This document shows positions 8,963-17,840 of a stretch of DNA of 64,000 nt, one piece after another. Numbering within the stretch: the stretch's first letter is position 1; every line of letters starts with the position of its first letter. Under the pieces are notes generated by a model. That model was not told where the DNA came from. It worked only from the letters and a program-made list of their open reading frames with translations, and did no database searches. The translations under genes and the position numbers were made by a program. Source of the DNA: Leminorella richardii (lineage in GTDB: Bacteria; Pseudomonadota; Gammaproteobacteria; Enterobacterales; Enterobacteriaceae). Location: the NCBI RefSeq assembly GCF_900478135.1, contig NZ_LS483470.1, positions 2,414,501 to 2,478,500 of the forward strand, written 5' to 3'.

Positions 8963-9688
8963 ATGACAGTTCTGTTTATCGCCGATCTTCATTTAAGCGA
9001 AGCTGAACCGGCAATTACTGCCGGTTTTCTTGCGTTCTTACAGCGCGATGCGGCAAACGCCAGCGCGCTGTATATTCTCGGCGATCTGTTTGAATTCTGG
9101 ATTGGCGATGACGACCCGAGCGAGCTGCACGAGCAGGTTGCTCAAGCGTTGTCAGCGCTGCACGATCGCGGTGTCCCCTGCTATTTTATTCACGGCAACC
9201 GCGACTTTCTCCTCGGCAAACGCTATGCCGATCGCTGTAAAATGACGCTGCTTCCCGAGAAACAGGTGATTGACGTTTACGGCACTCAAACCCTTATTCT
9301 CCACGGCGACACGCTCTGCACGGATGACCCAAGCTATTTACGGTTTCGGCGCTATATGCATAACCGGTTTATTCAACGCGCCTTTCTGTGTCTTCCGCTT
9401 TTCCTTCGCCTTAAGATAGCCAACCGACTGCGCAGCCAAAGCACTATGAGTAACCAGACCAAATCTCAGGTCATGATGGACGTTAACTCGCTGGCCGTAA
9501 TTAGTGAAATGAAAAAGTACGATGTTGTTCACATGGTTCACGGGCACACTCACCGCCCGGCTATTCACGACATGACTATTAAGGGAAAACTCTCTGAACG
9601 CGTAGTGCTTGGCGCCTGGCACTCTCAGGGCTCCGCACTATATGCTTTTCCCGACGGCAGCATCGATCTTACCAGCTTCCCACTGTAG
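8963..9688 (+). CDS. lpxH: UDP-2,3-diacylglucosamine pyrophosphohydrolase
   Basis: Calcineurin-like metallophosphoesterase of the lipid A pathway that cleaves UDP-2,3-diacylglucosamine to lipid X and UMP at the inner membrane. The 241 residues match the E. coli length (240). Metal-binding motifs are visible in order: DLHLSE (residues 8-13), GDLFEFWIGDD (about 40-50), GNRDF (about 80), LHGDTL (about 113) and HGHTHRP (about 195). It lies close behind ppiB and ahead of purE. Confidence 0.97.
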   Translation: MTVLFIADLHLSEAEPAITAGFLAFLQRDAANASALYILGDLFEFWIGDDDPSELHEQVAQALSALHDRGVPCYFIHGNRDFLLGKRYADRCKMTLLPEKQVIDVYGTQTLILHGDTLCTDDPSYLRFRRYMHNRFIQRAFLCLPLFLRLKIANRLRSQSTMSNQTKSQVMMDVNSLAVISEMKKYDVVHMVHGHTHRPAIHDMTIKGKLSERVVLGAWHSQGSALYAFPDGSIDLTSFPL

Positions 9689-9817
9689 TTTTTCCACCAG
9701 CATTTACCCGAACCGAGAAAACGCAAACGTTTCCCTTGCCTCGTCGGCATGATATGCTTGCGCCCCTGAAAGAGACTATTATGTTTACTCCCGCACGATT
9801 TTAGGAGCGTTCCCCCT

Positions 9818-10327
9818 ATGCCAGCCAGCGCCGCCAAGGCCAAAATCGCCATTGTGATGGGTTCCAAAAGCGACTGGGCAACGATGCAGTTTGCCGCAGA
9901 AATCCTGACCGCGTTAGACATCCCGTTTCATACCGAAGTCGTCTCCGCACACCGCACGCCGGACAAGCTGTTTAGCTTCGCTGAAAGCGCAAAAGAAAAC
10001 GGCTTTGACGTCATTATTGCCGGTGCGGGCGGTGCAGCTCACCTGCCGGGTATGCTGGCCGCTAAGACGCTTGTCCCGGTACTCGGTGTGCCGGTTCAAA
10101 GTGCAGCGCTCAGCGGCATAGATAGCCTCTACTCTATCGTTCAAATGCCGCGCGGCATTCCCGTTGGCACGCTAGCTATCGGTAAAGCCGGAGCGGCTAA
10201 TGCCGCTCTGCTGGCGGCACAAATTCTGGCACTTCACGATAGCGCTATTCATCTCCGCCTTGCTGACTGGCGTCAGGCACAAACCGACGAAGTGCTGAAC
10301 AACCCCGATCCCAGGGAGAACCCATGA
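9818..10327 (+). CDS. purE: N5-carboxyaminoimidazole ribonucleotide mutase
   Basis: Catalyses rearrangement of N5-CAIR to CAIR in purine synthesis. The 169-residue protein has the class I PurE signature: [13 protein letters not shown] (about 14-26), [11 protein letters not shown] (about 46-56) and the [11 protein letters not shown] loop (about 69-79). A strong AGGAG sits upstream of the ATG. The stop overlaps the purK start by 4 bases, implying coupled translation of the two-step PurK-PurE route. Confidence 0.97.
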   Translation: MPASAAKAKIAIVMGSKSDWATMQFAAEILTALDIPFHTEVVSAHRTPDKLFSFAESAKENGFDVIIAGAGGAAHLPGMLAAKTLVPVLGVPVQSAALSGIDSLYSIVQMPRGIPVGTLAIGKAGAANAALLAAQILALHDSAIHLRLADWRQAQTDEVLNNPDPRENP

Positions 10328-11401
10328 AGCCGGTCTGCATATTAGGAAACGGTCAGCTTGGACGCATGCTGCGTCAGGCGGGAGAACCCTTGGGGATCGC
10401 TGTTTACCCGGTTGGGCTTGATGCCGAACCCGAAGCCGTCCCTTACCAGCATGCAGTGATTACTGCCGAAATAGAGCGCTGGCCGGATACGCCTCTGACG
10501 GAAATCTTGGCACGGCATCCGGGCTTCGTTAATCGCGACGTTTTTCCCCTCCTTGCCGATCGCCTGACGCAAAAGCGCCTATTGGATACGCTAAAGCTGG
10601 CGACGTCCCCCCTGGCAGCCTCTGGAAAAACACGAGCAGTGGCCAGAAGTCTTTCAGTCACTCGGGGAGCTTGCCATCGTCAAGCGCCGCGTCGGCGGCT
10701 ACGACGGCCGAGGCCAGTGGCGGTTAAGAAAAGAAGATGTAAACACTCTACCGCAGGACGCCTACGGTGCAGCTATCGTAGAACAGGCGATTGCGTTTCG
10801 CGGCGAAGCGTCTCTTGTCGGCGCGCGCAACCATCGTGGAGAGTGCGTCTTTTATCCGCTCACTCATAACCTGCATGAAGAAGGGATTTTGCGCGCCAGT
10901 GTGGCTATTCCCGCTTCTGATGCACATCTACAGCATCAGGCAGAAACGATGCTCTCGGCTATTCTTAACGCGCTGGATTATGTCGGCGTGATGGCCATGG
11001 AGTGCTTTATTGTTGGCGATAGCCTGCTGATTAACGAACTGGCTCCTCGCGTTCATAACAGCGGACATTGGACGCAGAACGGCGCCTCTATCAGCCAGTT
11101 TGAGCTTCACCTGCGGGCAATCCTTGACCTTCCAATGCCCCAGCCGGACGTCCACAGCCTGTCTGTCATGATCAACCTGATCGGCACCGACGTGAACTCC
11201 CAATGGCTATCGCTACCGTTGGTTCACCTGCACTGGTACGATAAAGAGGTGCGCCCTGGCCGCAAGGTCGGTCATTTGAACCTGAATCACACCAGCGTTG
11301 AATCGCTCTGCGACTCCCTCACCCAGATGAAGCCCATGCTCGATGATGCCTATCAGTCCAGCCTCAAGTGGACGATAGCAACGCTGAGAGAGAATGGATA
11401 A
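10324..11401 (+). pseudogene. purK: N5-carboxyaminoimidazole ribonucleotide synthase, frameshifted
   Basis: PurK makes N5-CAIR from AIR, bicarbonate and ATP (ATP-grasp family). The first frame gives [20 protein letters not shown] and matches PurK to about residue 96 (LATSP), then becomes unrelated sequence. The rest of PurK resumes in the neighbouring frame (EKHEQWPEVFQ, then KRRVGGYDGRGQ) and continues to residues INELAPRVHNSGHWTQNGAS and the stop at 11401. The break is a run of six C at 10607-10612 where five would keep the frame. With one base removed the product would be 358 residues, the normal length. All motifs beyond the break look intact, so this is either a sequencing error or a very recent mutation. 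Confidence 0.9.
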
Positions 11402-11432
11402 ACCTTCCCGGTATCCTCGCTTAACGGCGAGG

Positions 11433-12170
11433 TTACTGCTTTTGCCCCTCTTTCTTCTCTACCGTTATCATGGTGACAAACGGATGATACTGCCAGGGCA
11501 CGCCTTTTCCCTTCTGGTACATTTTAGAGATAGTGCCGTCCAGATAAAGCATTTGGCGGATCTTCAGCTTTGATTTCGCGTAGCAGGCAAAATCATAAAA
11601 GTTGCTCCCCTGCTGGCTCATCATAAACACTACGTCACCGCTGTCGGTAATACCAACGCCGTTACGGATCTTGTGCGATTCCACGCTGGGCTTCAGGCGA
11701 GAATTAATCGCGCCATTCTCAATCAGTATTGGCCCAGACTGTACGGCAAAATCTACCCCTTTGAGGGATTTAAACGCCTTTAGCCGAGCGATACCGTAAC
11801 GCTTGCCCTTAACGTAAAACACCCCTCCGGGGCGAATAAAAAAGTTGCCGCCGCCGGAAGCAAGGTTCAGCCCCACTTTTTGCTCACCGTTTTCCACATA
11901 CAGGCCAAGAGGTGCATACTCCTTGTCATATATGCCGCCGTTCATCGCCATTTGCACTCGCCCGTCGTTATCGATGCTTGCCAGCAAAGAACGCAAAGAG
12001 CCATAGGCCTCGCCGTTCTCTTTCTGCCAGTACATTTTTACTTGCTCGGTTTGAGGCTTGAGAGTGTAGGTTTGCAGCGTTAGGGAGGGATCGGAAAGCG
12101 TGCAGTTGTCGGCGGCAAAAGTGCTAAAAGATAATAGTGTTAGAGTGGCTAGAACCCATATCGACGTCAT
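11433..12170 (-). CDS. Exported phosphodiester-glycosidase-like protein (DUF2233/NAGPA type)
   Basis: The 245-residue protein starts with a Sec signal peptide (cleavage probably after TFAA, near residue 20). The body has the phrases typical of the DUF2233/NAGPA family: MAMNGGIYD (about 74-82), GLYVENG, GGNFFIRPGGVFYV, AVQSGPILIENG (about 140-151), RNGVGI and LYLDGTISKMY. The family includes the enzyme that removes phosphodiester-linked N-acetylglucosamine; bacterial members are mostly uncharacterised, and the substrate here is unknown. It lies convergent to purK at the edge of an accessory region. Confidence 0.8.
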   Translation of the reverse strand: MTSIWVLATLTLLSFSTFAADNCTLSDPSLTLQTYTLKPQTEQVKMYWQKENGEAYGSLRSLLASIDNDGRVQMAMNGGIYDKEYAPLGLYVENGEQKVGLNLASGGGNFFIRPGGVFYVKGKRYGIARLKAFKSLKGVDFAVQSGPILIENGAINSRLKPSVESHKIRNGVGITDSGDVVFMMSQQGSNFYDFACYAKSKLKIRQMLYLDGTISKMYQKGKGVPWQYHPFVTMITVEKKEGQKQ

Positions 12171-12211
12171 GATGATTGCAATATCCCTATGATTTAGTCA
12201 TGTCGATAGCA

Positions 12212-12682
12212 TCACTTTTTTGCAGAATATACGGCATGATCTATCTCATTACCGCTTTGCCGGAATGAGCAATCATAACACTCCCCACTCTGAAACCAGC
12301 ATTCTATGTATCCATCTTCACAGCACCACCTCGCTACACTCATTCCCCAATCCATCGAACAGCTTTTTTCTGGATGCACCCCGAGCTTTTCTTGAATATC
12401 ACGCTCTGTCAGCCTAAGAAACTCTTCAGCATTCAGCGTGTTGAGAGCTGGCAGCACTGTTTGTGGTGGTAGCTCGTTATGCAGTGGCTGCTCATTTTTC
12501 TGATGTCTCTTTTCTTTTTCGCGCTCGTGCAGCAGTCGTGGTAAATGGTAGACAAACAGCGCAAATAAAACGAATAGGCGATATATCCAATAGATTGGTA
12601 TCGCTACTAAAAAAAAGACAATGCCAATTAAAGACCGAAGTACATCAATAATTGGCAAAATTATTTTCATGGCGTGCCCCAT
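12212..12682 (-). CDS. Uncharacterised membrane protein with a cysteine-rich C-terminal domain
   Basis: I do not recognise this 156-residue protein. Residues about 5-47 form one or two hydrophobic helices, followed by a basic, charged linker (HEREKEKRHQK) and a soluble C-terminal part with clustered cysteines and tryptophans (CSMDWG, RWCCEDGYIECWF, ECYDCSF). The pairs may bind metal or form disulfides (inference). An alternative ATG four codons in (12670) has a better GGGG spacing and may be the true start. It lies 50 bases downstream of the DUF4261-like gene on the same strand, so the two may form one transcript. Confidence 0.6.
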   Translation of the reverse strand: MGHAMKIILPIIDVLRSLIGIVFFLVAIPIYWIYRLFVLFALFVYHLPRLLHEREKEKRHQKNEQPLHNELPPQTVLPALNTLNAEEFLRLTERDIQEKLGVHPEKSCSMDWGMSVARWCCEDGYIECWFQSGECYDCSFRQSGNEIDHAVYSAKK

Positions 12683-12732
12683 CCACGTTGGCTCAAGCTC
12701 TATCCGATTGTAACGACATACTCAAGATCGAC

Positions 12733-13629
12733 TCACCGAGCAATGAGCCTAGCATCAATCAGCTCCGCCACCAGTACCGTACCGGGGCCGTCCAAGAAGT
12801 ATTCGCTTTCTTGAGGCTCACGCAGCGACATCACCAGCCCACCTTCTACCTCCATCGTATGGCCCGCAGCCATTGTTGCGCCGCTGTCCAACAGATAGCG
12901 CAAGACGCCGTTGAAGATGTCGCTGTATTTCTGCCCTTCGTCGTGCCCTGACGCCAGCGCGGCAAAGTCCGGCAGGCCGAAGTCGTTTGCACCGTAGGTC
13001 CGCATCCAGACGCCGTCAACACCTTCAACGTCATATTTCACAAAACCGCAGAACAGCATCGTTAACGGCAGGCCGTAGCGCAGCATATTAAGCCCATATT
13101 TCTCTGCTGCCATTTCGCCCAGCACGCCCGCAGGCAGTGAGGTATGGGCATTTTCATTCAATACTGCCAGAGCCCCACAGTTCTCTAACGCCCCAGCCAC
13201 TAGAGCTAGCGCGACATACTGCTCCAGAACGCTATCGTCGTAACCGGCGTACCAAAGAATAATATGGCTCTGGCTGGCGCGAACATCTGCTTTCATGTCT
13301 GCACCATAGTGTGAAGGCGCAACACACTTCTCCAAGTGCTCTGCCGGGAAAGGAGCATTAAAGCCAACCATGCGAACAACGTGCTTTCCCCAGCCAACCA
13401 GTGCGAAGAAATCGCCAAGCTCGGGATCTCTCTGGCACTTCGCCTGCTTCATTGACGGATCAAAACCGCGTAGTGTTTGCTCAAGTTTGCCTTCATCAAT
13501 AGAAAGCTCGCTGCCAAATACCACCTGCAGGCTGACGCCATTATCACTATCAGGGTTCGCTACCAGATCCGAGGACTGCTGATTGTCTTTATTATCACGA
13601 CGACCAAAAAAACGGGAAAGAATGCTCAT
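12733..13629 (-). CDS. DUF4261-like protein of unknown function
   Basis: The soluble 298-residue protein has no signal peptide. A short basic N-terminus (MSILSRFFGRRDNK) precedes a body with phrases resembling DUF4261 proteins: QSHIILWYAGYD, LVAGALENCGALAVLN, TYGANDFGLPDFAAL, YLLDSGATMAAGHTMEVEG. I assign the family from memory with moderate confidence; its function is not established. The gene begins with GGAGCGTTTA before the ATG and heads a two-gene minus-strand group with the small membrane protein. Confidence 0.65.
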   Translation of the reverse strand: MSILSRFFGRRDNKDNQQSSDLVANPDSDNGVSLQVVFGSELSIDEGKLEQTLRGFDPSMKQAKCQRDPELGDFFALVGWGKHVVRMVGFNAPFPAEHLEKCVAPSHYGADMKADVRASQSHIILWYAGYDDSVLEQYVALALVAGALENCGALAVLNENAHTSLPAGVLGEMAAEKYGLNMLRYGLPLTMLFCGFVKYDVEGVDGVWMRTYGANDFGLPDFAALASGHDEGQKYSDIFNGVLRYLLDSGATMAAGHTMEVEGGLVMSLREPQESEYFLDGPGTVLVAELIDARLIAR

Positions 13630-13997
13630 TAAACGCTCCTTGTTAGCATTGCCGAGTACGTCAGGCTCTATGAAGTGAACTCAGCGGCAATTATATAGAG
13701 TTGCTCCCGCATGAGTTACTACTTCTTGCTTGCCGTTCTTAAGAAAGTAGCTCATTCACAATTCGTTATGAAAAATTGACTACAGCATTAAATTCATTGC
13801 GATCTGCTTTCAAATAACACCATTTCCTTATTGCTCAACCCCAGTGAGCGCAGTACTGTCGCCTCCGCAAGAAAGGCAAAAACTATCTGATTTTTTTCGC
13901 TATTCCATCACGATAGCAGGAGTATTTTTAAATGTTCATGGCAAAATTTCTGCGCAATATTCAACTATCCAACTTGTACCGCACCCCATTAGGACCA

Positions 13998-14018
13998 CAA
14001 TAGACACACAGTCTATTG
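13998..14018. promoter_or_regulatory. Palindromic operator of the DinJ-like antitoxin gene
   Basis: CAATAGAC and GTCTATTG form a perfect 8-bp inverted repeat around the spacer ACACA, directly before and overlapping the ribosome-binding region of the antitoxin at 14030. Ribbon-helix-helix antitoxins repress their own operons by binding such palindromes. Confidence 0.65.
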
Positions 14019-14029
14019 GAGAAAATATA

Positions 14030-14266
14030 ATGAACAGTGCAATGTTAAAAGTTCGGGTATCTGAAGAATTAAAGGCCGCCGTCGCTAAAACTGCACATGA
14101 ATACAACTTGGACATGTCCAGCTTTATTCGCCTCGTATTAACTCATGCGACAAAAACAAATCAGATTCCTAACTCCACTACTCAAGCGGCTATTCATGAG
14201 CTGGAAGACGGCCATGGTGAACGAGCCACCAGTGTTGATGAATTTTGGAAGGGGATTTTTAAGTAA
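14030..14266 (+). CDS. DinJ/RelB-family antitoxin
   Basis: The 78-residue protein MNSAMLKVRVSEELKAAVAK... has a ribbon-helix-helix N-terminus (MLKVRVSEELK strand and helix, then MSSFIRLVLTH) and an acidic C-terminal tail (HELEDGHGERATSVDEFW) as expected for a toxin-neutralising segment. I chose the ATG at 14030, which follows TTGGAGAAAATATA and a palindromic operator; an upstream in-frame ATG at 13844 would add 62 residues unlike the family. Two bases separate its stop from a YafQ-like toxin frame that is interrupted by a stop codon, so it may now serve only as an orphan antitoxin or repressor. Confidence 0.85.
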   Translation: MNSAMLKVRVSEELKAAVAKTAHEYNLDMSSFIRLVLTHATKTNQIPNSTTQAAIHELEDGHGERATSVDEFWKGIFK

Positions 14267-14268
14267 TC

Positions 14269-14541
14269 ATGCTGAAAATTCGGTATGCAGCAGCGTTCAA
14301 ACGGGATATGAAGAGCTATCAAAACGATATCTCAGCCATCACGGCAATCAACACGGTATTAAGGCTGTTGGTAACAGGATCGCCGCTACCATACAGGTAT
14401 AAATAGCATCGACTAAAAGGATACTATGCCGGATATCTGGAGTGCCACGGAAAACCCGACCTTCTATTAATTTACCAACGAACGGAAAAAGAGCTTCTTC
14501 TATATCGAGTTGGCAGCCACGCGAAGTTATTTAAGATGTAA
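14269..14541 (+). pseudogene. YafQ/RelE-family toxin interrupted by an in-frame amber codon
   Basis: The frame from ATG 14269 reads MLKIRYAAAFKRDMKSYQ... to SPLPYRYK, then TAG at codon 46 (14404-14406), then continues without frame change: HRLKGYYAGYLECHGKPD, LLLIYQRTEKELLLYR, VGSHAKLFKM and TAA at 14539. The total of 90 sense and amber codons matches YafQ (92 residues). His47, His60, Asp64, His84 and Phe88 sit exactly three positions before E. coli YafQ His50, His63, Asp67, His87 and Phe91, and the TAG replaces Asp49. YafQ is a ribosome-dependent mRNA endonuclease. Unless amber is read through, only an inactive 45-residue fragment is made. Confidence 0.88.
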
Positions 14542-14746
14542 TTCCGCTGAGACTCTTACTCCAAATCTTAATTTAAGTTTATTGCGATCTCTATCCAGAG
14601 AATTCAACGCAGCTCTTGTTCCACATAAATTACAGCTTTATCGTTCCTCTCTATATTTACAAAAACAAGCTTAATCAGCATACGGATACATCAGAAAAAT
14701 AGGCTGTTTTTCATAAGTGACTGGGAATAAAACATCATGCTATAGT

Positions 14747-14765
14747 TGTGTTATTTATTAACACA
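14747..14765. promoter_or_regulatory. Palindromic operator of the ParDE-type operon
   Basis: TGTGTTA and TAACACA form a perfect inverted repeat around TTTAT. It lies immediately after a -10-like TATAGT (14741-14746) with GTGACT as a weak -35 at 14717, and directly before the AGGAGG of the antitoxin. The layout suits autoregulation by the ribbon-helix-helix antitoxin. Confidence 0.55.
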
Positions 14766-14774
14766 GGAGGATCT

Positions 14775-15017
14775 ATGCCAAGAACGACCAGTATCACTAT
14801 CGGTGAACAGTTGGATGAATTTATCAGTCGCATGATCGCCTCCGGTCGCTATGGTTCAACCAGCGAAGTCGTACGTTCAGCGCTTCGTCTTTTGGAACAA
14901 AAGGAATCTGAAATGGATGCATTAAGAAAAGCGGTTCTTGCTGGAGAACAGAGTGGGGAGAGCAATATGACACTGCATGAAATCGCAGCTAAAATAAAGC
15001 AAAAGCACAGTGTATAA
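14775..15017 (+). CDS. ParD-family (CC2985-type) antitoxin
   Basis: The 80-residue protein MPRTTSITIGEQLDEFI... has the ParD pattern: a short beta strand, helix LDEFISRMIASGRYGSTSEVVRSALRLLE with the hallmark GRYGSTSEVVR, then an acidic, disordered tail. The ATG at 14775 is preceded by AGGAGG with 4-base spacing; an earlier in-frame start at 14748 would run through the operator. It overlaps the downstream toxin by 8 bases. It neutralises the ParE toxin and probably represses its own promoter. Confidence 0.9.
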   Translation: MPRTTSITIGEQLDEFISRMIASGRYGSTSEVVRSALRLLEQKESEMDALRKAVLAGEQSGESNMTLHEIAAKIKQKHSV

Positions 15018-15306
15018 GCTGTCCCATCTGGCCGCTATTGACTTTGCCAGCATTTACGAATACACGCTAACTGCATTCGGTGCGGCCCAGGCCGACGACT
15101 ATACAAACGCCTTAGAAAACATCCTAGGGTCAATCGTGCAGTCACCCTTTATCGGACGTGCCTATCCGGATATTCATCAAGAAATCCGTAGAGTAGACTA
15201 TCGACATCACGCTATATTTTATCGGATTCGGAAGAATGACGTTTTTGTACTGCGTATACTGCATCAGCAGATGGAACCACTGATCCACTTTTCTGCGGAG
15301 GAATAG
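15010..15306 (+). CDS. ParE/RelE-superfamily toxin
   Basis: The 98-residue protein starts at a GTG (15010) inside the antitoxin tail and reads MYKLSHLAAIDFASIYEYTL... Family features are the opening 'LS..A..D...IY.YT' helix, the segment SPFIGRAYPDI, then RRVDYRHHAIFYRI and the strand DVFVLRILHQQMEP. ParE toxins poison DNA gyrase; some relatives act otherwise. The GTG start, 8-base overlap and intact frame indicate a translationally coupled, probably working pair, in contrast to the broken YafQ-like toxin 470 bases upstream. Confidence 0.88.
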   Translation: MYKLSHLAAIDFASIYEYTLTAFGAAQADDYTNALENILGSIVQSPFIGRAYPDIHQEIRRVDYRHHAIFYRIRKNDVFVLRILHQQMEPLIHFSAEE

Positions 15307-15403
15307 CTCATCATTCGATGTAGTAGACGCAGGCAGAAAACAGCTCGGCATCGCCCACAGAAAGACAATACACCTCGCTGTTTTCTCTCCTTTCTTTCCC
15401 TAT

Positions 15404-17840
15404 CTACTCCTGATACCGCCGGTAGAGCGCCTTGCCGCCCAGCAGGCGAACTCCCAGCCAGCCACCGCACAGGGACAAAAGCCCGGCACAGAACGCAGGA
15501 AGCAGGATCCACATCGTGAAGTTTGGCTGCCACGGGAAGTCAAACAGCGTACGCTGTAGCCACCACAGAGAAAGCTCAGCGCCTACCGCAGCGACAATCC
15601 CAGCCGCCAGCCCCAGTAGAGCAAACTCACTCCACAGAGTGCGCCTAAGCAGCTTTTTACCTGCTCCCAGCGTGCGGTAAACCACCAGCTCCTGCCGCCG
15701 CTGCCGCATGCCAACCTGAACCTGCGCCAGCAGAAGCAATCCCCCGCAGACGATCACTAACGCTACCATCGCTTCTAGCGCACGTCCTACCTGTTGAAAT
15801 ACGGTCGTCACCTGTTTAAGCATACTGCCGATGTCCAACAGGCTTAAGGTTGGATATGTACGATACAGATCGACCAGCGCCGTGCCGTCCTGCTGGTAGC
15901 GGAAGCTAGTCAAGTAAGTCTGAGGCAAAGAGTCCAATGCTCCCTGAGGGAAGATAAAGTAAAAGTTAGGGCGCAGGCTTTCCCAGTCTACTCGGCGCAG
16001 GCTGGAGATCGTCGCGCTGAACTCCTGCGTATCGCCGGTAAAAGTCAGCTTATCGCCGATATCTAGCCCTAAGCGATCGGCCAGCCCAGCATCGATAGAG
16101 ACTTCCCCACTTTTCGGCGGCCAGACTCCCTTGGTCACCACGTTAGGAGATGTCTTATCCCCGTGTAACCAAGTCAAGTTCAACTCGCGATTAACCGCCT
16201 CGCCCCCGGGATCGTCCTCTTTAACCCTTTCCGTCGCCTTTTGCTGGTTAATGCCGGTCAAACGAACGCGAACGATAGGATAGAACTCCCCCGGTTCAAT
16301 GCCTTTCTCACTAAGAAACTGCTTGAGAGAAGGTAATTGTCCTTCTGTCATGTTCATCAGAAAATAGTTAGGGCTGTCTGGCGGAACCTGCTGCCGCCAA
16401 CGGTCTAACAGATCGCCCCTCAGAACGATAAGCAACGCCAACAGCATAAACGAGAAAGAAAAGGCAGAAAGCTGAGCCGTCGTCACCCACGGCTGCCGCA
16501 GCAGGCGATTTACCGCCAACCGCGCCGCTAGCCCTTTGAGCGTCAACCGACGCAGCAGAAGCAGGCTGCACCAGCCAAACACACCCAGCAGAAGAGAGAG
16601 CGCCATAATGCCGAATAAAATACCCCACCAGGTCAAATCGAATCCGGCCACCAGCGCTAACAGCACCATGACGGTCGCCAGCATGGCGGGAATGTAAACT
16701 TTCAGCGGCCAAACGTTGGACATAGCGTCGGCCCGCAGCACGCGTAAAGGCCGGGTCGCCAGCAGCTGCACGTAAGGGCGAAGCCCCACCATCAGAGAAA
16801 TAGTCAGCAGCGCGCCTAGGCTCCACAGCCACGGCCACGGCCCGGCAGGCGGCAGCGCTTTCGGCAACAGCGGCGCCATCAGCGCCATGAGCCCCTGTTC
16901 AAACAGAATGCCAATCAGGCTGCCAACCACCCCCGCCAGCGCCAGCACTGACAGCCACTGACCGATAATCAGCCTGCGCAGCGCTTTACGCCCCGCGCCT
17001 AGCGTCTTAAGCACCGCCACCAGACTGTACCGACTGCGGCAGTAGTGCCCCATCGACACAGCTACCGCAGCAACCGCCAGCAGCAGGGTCAGCACCGCCG
17101 ACAGTAAGAGGAAATTTTGCGCGCGCTGTAAAGACTTGCCTACCGCCGTACCGGACTGTTCAGTACCGAACCACCGCTGATCGGGACGAAGCTGTGGCGT
17201 AATAAACTCACCAAAGCGGTCGAGCGCGTCCGTAGAACCCGCAAACAGATAGCGATAGGTTAAGCGACTGCCCGGCTGCACAGCGCCGGTTTTTTCGATG
17301 TCCTGATAGTGAATGAGAATGCGCGGCGCGGTTTGGAACGGATTAAACCCCGAGTCCGGCTCCTGAATCACCTCACCGTTAACGGTGAGTATAGTGTCCC
17401 CCACTTCCAGCCGATCGCCGTTTTTTAATCCCAGCAGAGCCATCAACCGTGGAGCGACCAGCGCCGTACCCGGCTGCGGCTTTTGTTGAGGCGGCAGCGT
17501 ATCCAAACTGCCGTACAGCGGATAGTTCCCATCAACGGCCTTTACCGAAGAAAGCAGAGGCGCATCGTTGGCATAGGCCATTGTCATAAACGACAGCTGT
17601 CGGCTGACAACCAGCCCCTCTTCTTGAGCTTTCTTCAGCCAGGCATCATCAATCGGGCTGCTGGCCGTTAACACACGGTCAGCGGCAATAAAGTCCCTGC
17701 TTTGCTGACTCAGCCCCCTGATCCATACGATCGCTGACGCGCCCCAGCGCCAATACGCAGGCCACTGCCAGAGTTAAAGAAAGCCAGACAATCAGCAGCG
17801 ACGGCGAACGCCACTCGCGCCAGAACCAGCGCCAAATCAT
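15404..17840 (-). pseudogene. ybbP: YbbP-type ABC transporter permease, frameshifted near the N-terminus
   Basis: The start at 17840 overlaps the ybbA stop by 4 bases and reads MIWRWFWREWRSPSLLIVWL..., matching the E. coli YbbP N-terminus. After about residue 41 (SDRMDQG) the frame fails; the family sequence (LSQQSRDFIAADRVLTAS) continues in the next frame and stays open to the stop at 15404. The break is a run of five C on the plus strand (17714-17718) where four would keep frame. Corrected, the protein has 811 residues, near E. coli YbbP (804), with FtsX/MacB-type membrane segments and periplasmic domains. With YbbA it would form an ABC complex of the lipoprotein/export type. As given, only a fragment from an internal start could be made. 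Confidence 0.87.

Noticed and set aside
11412..11429. CCTCGC...GCGAGG hairpin after purK as a terminator
   Set aside because: The stem is short and no T-run follows on either strand.
14404..14406. Amber codon in the toxin as a recoded (pyrrolysine-type) codon
   Set aside because: No pyrrolysine genes or stem-loop signal are visible and the order does not use pyrrolysine; a nonsense mutation is far simpler.
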